Below are positions 44,109 to 47,770 of a stretch of 47,770 bases of DNA, in pieces. Location: contig NZ_JADPFO010000001.1 in assembly GCF_015668515.1 (NCBI RefSeq), positions 65,270 to 113,039 on the forward strand. Reading direction: 5' to 3'. Under the pieces are notes generated by a model, which was not told the DNA's origin, did no database searches, and saw only the letters and a list, made by a program, of their open reading frames with translations. The stretch is from Paraclostridium tenue. Its GTDB lineage: Bacteria; Bacillota; Clostridia; Peptostreptococcales; Peptostreptococcaceae. Each line of letters begins with the position of its first letter. Within the stretch, counting starts at the first letter, position 1. Position numbers and translations under genes: made by a program.

Positions 44109-44729
44109 ATGTTAAACGAAAATGACAAAGTCAAAAATTCTATGAAAGACATAGAAGAAAAAGCAAAAGAATTTAAAGAATCAACAAGAAAAACCATGGA
44201 AAATATAGAAAAGGATGTTAAAGAAACTTTAGAAGCTTCTGATAGACAAAGAGCAGATATAGTTGATGAAATGATGACACCATTTGAAGAAGACGAAGAT
44301 GTCAAAAAAGCAATAGAAGAAATAGAACAAAACAACGAAAATGAAAAAGATATAACTGAAGAACCTAACAAACCTGAAGAAGGCATAACTTATGGCTCAG
44401 TAAAATATAACAAAGGAAAATTAGAATATAAACCTTGTAAAATAGTTAAAAGCTTAGATATAACATCTAAAATAATATTAGTATTAGCTGTAATATCTAT
44501 GATAATAATAGCAATGCAAAAACAACCTGTACTAGGTACATTTGGCCAATACACAGGATATGAATGGCAACCTATATCTTTAGCATATGGACTTATAAGT
44601 GGATTTAGTGGATACGTATTTTACATATTAGTTAATGCTGCATCTAAATTAATAGATGATATAAATAAAAATAGACAATTAAAAGAATTTGAAATTTTAA
44701 GCAAATTACAAGAAAATGAAAACAACTAA
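44109..44729 (+). CDS. Hypothetical coiled-coil membrane protein, 206 aa
   Basis: ATG follows AGGAGGTAGGAC. Residues 1-90 are highly charged and helical (KDIEEKAKEFKESTRKTMEN and similar), probably a coiled coil. A short linker EEPNKPEEGITYGSVKYNKG follows. Then come two hydrophobic segments, about 121-138 (KIILVLAVISMIIIAM) and 158-178, and a basic helical tail. The family is not recognised. It has its own terminator. Confidence 0.7.
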   Translation: MLNENDKVKNSMKDIEEKAKEFKESTRKTMENIEKDVKETLEASDRQRADIVDEMMTPFEEDEDVKKAIEEIEQNNENEKDITEEPNKPEEGITYGSVKYNKGKLEYKPCKIVKSLDITSKIILVLAVISMIIIAMQKQPVLGTFGQYTGYEWQPISLAYGLISGFSGYVFYILVNAASKLIDDINKNRQLKEFEILSKLQENENN

Positions 44730-44767
44730 AATATTAAGTTTTAAATTATAAAATAAACTTAATAAAA

Positions 44768-44809
44768 AAATCTTGGAATATATAATTATGTATTTCAAGA
44801 TTTTTTTAT
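44768..44809. terminator. Bidirectional terminator
   Basis: AAATCTTGGAATA and TATTTCAAGATTT pair with one mismatch, with T runs on both sides. It lies between the coiled-coil gene and the convergent Crp/Fnr gene. Confidence 0.85.
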
Positions 44810-45487
44810 TTACTTACATAATAACTTTAGTTTTTCAATATCAACTATCTTTATTACACCTCTTGAAAGCTTGACTAAATTATCTTTTTCAAATCTTTTT
44901 AGCATTCTACTAATAACTTCCCTAGCAGAACCTAAATCATTTGCTATACTATCATGAGTGATATAAATGTCATTAGAATTATTTAAGTAGTATTGATTTA
45001 TTAAATAATTTGAAAGTCTATTATCTAAACTAAAAAACACCACCTGTTCAAGTACATTCATTACTTCTGATAATTTATTTTGAGTTAGATTGAGAAAGAA
45101 GTTTTGAACATTAATATTTTTACTCGAAAGATCTTTAAAAAAGTTACTATCAATTATAATAACTGAGGAATCTCTTTCAGCTTCAAGGTTTATATCGCAT
45201 GTAAGATTTTGAAATACACATGAAGCTGATAGCATACATATATCAAGATCAAACAATCTAAATAATGTTATTTCTTTTCCTGAATATGAAGATAAAAAAC
45301 TTCTAAGCTGACCATTTACTACTAACAAAACTCCAGTACAAGCTTTATCTTTAGAATATATAAATTCACCCTTACTATAATTTTGTATATAACTTGAGGA
45401 AAAAAGTTTTTCTACTTCATTTTTAGATAAATCTTTGAAAAAGGGTAAATTATTTTTTAAATATGATTCTTTATTTATATTTTTCAT
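44810..45487 (-). CDS. Crp/Fnr-family transcription regulator, 225 aa
   Basis: N-terminal cyclic-nucleotide-binding-like beta roll (YSKGEFIYSKDKACTGVLLV, FDLDICMLSASCVFQNLTCD) and C-terminal winged HTH (HDSIANDLGSAREVISRMLK, recognition helix with R-E-V-I-S-R). Cysteines in the CMLSASC region and later at NLTC could hold an Fe-S cluster or serve as a redox switch, but the N-terminal Fnr cysteine cluster is absent. It is divergent from the C_GCAxxG_C_C gene, with a Crp/Fnr-type operator between them. Confidence 0.9.
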   Translation of the reverse strand: MKNINKESYLKNNLPFFKDLSKNEVEKLFSSSYIQNYSKGEFIYSKDKACTGVLLVVNGQLRSFLSSYSGKEITLFRLFDLDICMLSASCVFQNLTCDINLEAERDSSVIIIDSNFFKDLSSKNINVQNFFLNLTQNKLSEVMNVLEQVVFFSLDNRLSNYLINQYYLNNSNDIYITHDSIANDLGSAREVISRMLKRFEKDNLVKLSRGVIKIVDIEKLKLLCK

Positions 45488-45613
45488 AACATCACATCCT
45501 AACTTACTTAAATTCTATATAAAAAATACTTATTAGTATATATTTATTTAAAATTATTTATATAAATTTATTGTACTTAACTTATATATTAACTTATTAA
45601 AATATATATTTTA

Positions 45614-45628
45614 TGTGATAATATCACA
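45614..45628. promoter_or_regulatory. Crp/Fnr-type operator, perfect palindrome
   Basis: TGTGATAATATCACA is a perfect 15-nt dyad with the TGTGA/TCACA half-sites of the Crp/Fnr family. It is placed 69 bp upstream of the redox-gene start and 127 bp from the start of the divergent regulator gene. The TGTGA half-site fits the E-x-x-S-R recognition helix seen in that regulator. Confidence 0.75.
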
Positions 45629-45696
45629 GAATGAAAATATCTATTATCATAATATAAATTATGTCTTAAAAATATAAATTAAAAGGAGATATAAAA

Positions 45697-46059
45697 ATGA
45701 CAAAACCATCAGTATATCATAGTCAAGGATACACATGTGCAGAATCATTAATAAAGTCTTATAATGAAGAATACAATACAGACATACCAATATCAATAGG
45801 AAGTGGAATGGGTGTTGGAATGACTGTAGGAAGCATTTGTGGAGCTGTAAATGCAGCTATTGTTATAATAGGATTTTTAAAAGGTAGAAATGATAAATTA
45901 GATGAAAATGAAGCTAGAAAATATTCAAGAGAGTTAATGAGTAAGGTTAGAGAAAAATATGATACAGAAATATGTAAAGATTTAAAGAGAAATAAAATTG
46001 GATGTGAAGAAATAATAAATTTCACATATGATTCTTTAAAAGAGATATTAGGAAACTAA
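45697..46059 (+). CDS. C_GCAxxG_C_C family redox protein, 120 aa
   Basis: Conserved cysteines and a glycine motif fit this family: YTCAESLIKSYNEEY, SGMGVGMTVGSICGAVNAAI (GxxCGAxxxA) and the C-terminal TEICKDL...IGCEEI pair. Members are short redox-active, probably metal- or cluster-binding proteins of unknown function in anaerobes. ATG follows AAAAGGAGATATAAAA. Control by the divergent Crp/Fnr regulator is likely from the operator at 45614-45628. Confidence 0.85.
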   Translation: MTKPSVYHSQGYTCAESLIKSYNEEYNTDIPISIGSGMGVGMTVGSICGAVNAAIVIIGFLKGRNDKLDENEARKYSRELMSKVREKYDTEICKDLKRNKIGCEEIINFTYDSLKEILGN

Positions 46060-46072
46060 AATTATTTATATA

Positions 46073-46112
46073 CAAGGTGATTTTTACAATATTAGTAGAA
46101 ATCATCTTTTTT
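46073..46112 (+). terminator. Terminator after the redox gene
   Basis: AAGGTGATTTTTAC and GTAGAAATCATCTTTTTT pair with one mismatch, followed by TT. Confidence 0.75.
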
Positions 46113-46135
46113 AGTTTGGAGATTATAAAGGTTAT

Positions 46136-46202
46136 TGATTTTAGCGTATATAGCAATAGCTTAGGTTATTTTTACTTGTTATTACTATATACACTAAAAT
46201 CA
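46136..46202 (-). repeat. Large inverted repeat, 23-bp arms, downstream of the hydrolase gene
   Basis: The arms 46136-46158 (TGATTTTAGCGTATATAGCA...) and 46180-46202 are complementary at 21 of 23 positions. Both exceptions are C opposite A on the plus strand, which become G-U on the minus strand, so minus-strand RNA forms an unbroken 23-bp helix with a 21-nt loop. It lies just beyond the stop codon of the choloylglycine hydrolase gene, read in that direction. No T run follows. Confidence 0.75.
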
Positions 46203-46248
46203 TATCATATTTGTATAATAGCCTTTAACAATAATTTAAAAAATTTTT

Positions 46249-47232
46249 CTAGTTAACTGAATAAGTTACTAACTCATTTTCTCTGACATTTTCTAAAGAG
46301 AATTCCATTGTATCTATATGGTTAAAAACACGTAAATATAATTTTCCTAAAGTTTGGTCATATGCACACATATAACTTGTAAAATCTGACTCATCTTTAT
46401 CTTCAGAAAAACGTACAGCTCCCCTTGGAACCCAAACAGAATTTAAAACACTAAATAATTGACTTGGTGCTTCTTCATCACTAACTTCTCCTATAAGATT
46501 TCTTAAATATGCTGCACGTACAAATCTTGATGGTGAAGTATAATCTCCTGGTAATCCAAGCATACCTGAACCATTTGAAATTGGTGTAATTAATGTATTA
46601 TTATTTAAATGATTTTGTTGTCTATTAAATCCTTGTACTTGAATATAATTTCCTAAATTAGTCATATGCCAATCGAATGTTGGATTATTAGTCATTACAC
46701 CTACATTATTATCAAAAACTCTAAAACGTCCATTATTTGTTGGTTCTAATACAACTGAATTACCCATTTTATCTGTAAAAGTATAATGGGCAGTTATAGG
46801 GTTTCCTTTACCTAACTCTCCTAATGAAGGAATATCATCACCAGTAACGGCAACTTTTGATATGTTTTCTTTTATTTCATTAACACTTTCAAAGTTACTT
46901 AAAATCCAAGGAATTATTTCACCACTATTAATAGCTGTAAGTCCTTCCTTTTCTATATTATCTTTTTTATCCCATGTACATGCATTTAAAAATAAAAGTC
47001 CTCCAGCAAGCCCTTTTTCATTTACTCCATCAAAAAATAAAGTAGAGTTTGATAAAGTTATACCTAAAAAAGCATATTTTGTTTTCCATGGGTTACTTTG
47101 TGTATCTAAAGTGAAATTTTTAGGAACAATAGTTACTTTTGAATCAACATCAAATGGATTAAAAGAAGTATCTAACGTTCTTCCCCAATAAAAATTATTT
47201 TTGTTACTTGAAATGTGAACATGTGTACACAT
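46249..47232 (-). CDS. Choloylglycine hydrolase family (bile salt hydrolase or penicillin V acylase), 327 aa
   Basis: An Ntn-hydrolase with nucleophile Cys2 exposed by Met removal (MCTHVHI), R18 and D21 (YWGRTLDTS), and NNPTFDWHMTNL later. Known members cleave the amide of conjugated bile salts or penicillin V. At the position equivalent to Asn82 of C. perfringens BSH it has Phe81 (GGLLFLNA), nearer the Tyr of penicillin V acylases, and GLPGDYTSPSRFVRAAYL also resembles the B. sphaericus acylase from memory. No signal peptide, so cytosolic. ATG follows AGGAGATGATTTAA. Confidence 0.9.
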   Translation of the reverse strand: MCTHVHISSNKNNFYWGRTLDTSFNPFDVDSKVTIVPKNFTLDTQSNPWKTKYAFLGITLSNSTLFFDGVNEKGLAGGLLFLNACTWDKKDNIEKEGLTAINSGEIIPWILSNFESVNEIKENISKVAVTGDDIPSLGELGKGNPITAHYTFTDKMGNSVVLEPTNNGRFRVFDNNVGVMTNNPTFDWHMTNLGNYIQVQGFNRQQNHLNNNTLITPISNGSGMLGLPGDYTSPSRFVRAAYLRNLIGEVSDEEAPSQLFSVLNSVWVPRGAVRFSEDKDESDFTSYMCAYDQTLGKLYLRVFNHIDTMEFSLENVRENELVTYSVN

Positions 47233-47502
47233 TTAAATCATCTCCTATCAAGTTATTATAACCTTTTGTCTAGTATTTTTATATCCTAAATTAACCATTT
47301 CAAACAGAAATCAACTAAGTAACTTTAAGTGAATTTTTAAAATTGCTAATTTTTTCATAACATAACTTTGAGATTGATAATTCTATTATTTAATTTAGTT
47401 AATATTACTTATTAAGCAAAGTATTAATATCTTTTTATTTTATTTGAAAAATTTTCTAAAATAGTGTTTAATTTAATCAAAAAAAGGTATATATCTAATA
47501 TA

Positions 47503-47648
47503 GAAAACTAAACAAATCAAATCTTAGATTAAAAACAGATCTCCTTAAGGAGATAAATATCCTAAGAGCTTAAATGCTATTTGCAGTGAGACTCTAAATG
47601 GGTTAATTATTTATAATAGAGAATCTAAATTTGATTTATTTAGTTTTC
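47503..47648. repeat. Large structured inverted-repeat element, 27-28-nt arms
   Basis: The left arm 47503-47530 (GAAAACTAAACAAATC...) and right arm 47622-47648 pair throughout except for one C-A mismatch (G-U on the minus strand) and one bulged C. The 91-nt interior has a further perfect hairpin, ATCTCC-TTAA-GGAGAT (47539-47554), and a weaker AGAG...CTCT stem (47565-47594). The plus-strand right arm runs into CTTTTTT. It may be a riboswitch or attenuator-like leader for the gene at 47765, a small RNA, or a MITE. No known riboswitch core was recognised. The remainder of 47233-47764 holds no gene. Confidence 0.7.
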
Positions 47649-47764
47649 TTTTTTATATAACTATCAAAAATGTAAGAATTATTTAAGTTTAGTGCAAGGC
47701 TTTTTTAAGGTTCAGCATATATAATATACTTATCAAATAAATAAAACATTGGGAGTGATTATAT

Positions 47765-47770
47765 ATGACA
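47765..47770 (+). CDS. Start of a gene cut by the window edge
   Basis: ATG ACA preceded by GGGAGTG at a spacing of about 8 nt. Only two codons are present, so the product cannot be named. Confidence 0.55.

Noticed and set aside
47503-47648. T-box, lysine or SAM riboswitch
   Set aside because: No T-box sequence (GGTGG-ACC), no SAM or lysine core motif was found, and the dominant feature is one very long terminal helix.

Overview
The window is AT-rich, has strong GGAGG-type ribosome binding sites and many intrinsic terminators, and encodes a low-GC Gram-positive anaerobe. A 29-nt type I-B-like CRISPR repeat resembling the Clostridioides difficile repeat, a 7-alpha-hydroxysteroid dehydrogenase of the Clostridium sordellii/absonum kind, a choloylglycine hydrolase and a Bce-type resistance module point to the Peptostreptococcaceae, probably Paraclostridium or Paeniclostridium. 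That placement is inference from remembered sequence relatives.

Layout. 1-3,200: a DUF1659/DUF2922/YvrJ small-gene cluster read leftward. It carries a 160-bp direct repeat with a GC-richer, pseudoknot-capable hairpin. Around it lie an unknown 161-aa protein, an HD-domain nucleotidase-like gene, a Mor-like regulator and a 29-aa membrane peptide. 3,395-8,292: small membrane proteins, a cold-shock protein, an ABC exporter pair and a DUF3885-like gene. 8,600-15,882: a type I CRISPR-Cas locus, cas3 // cas6-cas8-cas7-cas5 // 16-repeat array. It has no cas1, cas2 or cas4, Cas3 has its HD nuclease domain at the C-terminus, and a degenerate CRISPR repeat sits 17 nt before the cas3 start codon.

15,900-29,600: an accessory, decaying region. 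It holds remnants (NUDIX-like, GNAT, metallophosphatase), a segmental duplication with microhomology deletions, a regulator frameshifted in an A7 tract, and two YcxB-like paralogs that seem to start at AUA. Intact genes here include a cohesin-dockerin secreted protein, PepD, an XRE-TPR regulator, a transglutaminase-like protein, a metallophosphatase lipoprotein and an SdpI-like protein. 29,738-34,344: response regulator, histidine kinase, ABC ATPase and permease of the Bce type.

34,518-47,770: 7-alpha-HSDH; an ABC-F ribosome-protection gene broken by three mutations but preceded by an intact uORF/tandem-terminator attenuator; a LysR regulator divergent from an M20 amidohydrolase; lipoprotein and membrane genes; a double BFD-like Fe-S protein; D-Ala-D-Ala ligase; and a Crp/Fnr regulator divergent from a C_GCAxxG_C_C redox gene with a perfect TGTGATA-A-TATCACA operator between them. 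The choloylglycine hydrolase closes the window, and three large inverted repeats (21-28-bp arms) lie in this right part.

The strongest candidates for undescribed biology are the duplicated structured element in the YvrJ cluster, the repeat-like sequence in the cas3 leader of an adaptation-less CRISPR locus with a domain-permuted Cas3, the paired AUA-start genes, and the large palindromes near the right end.
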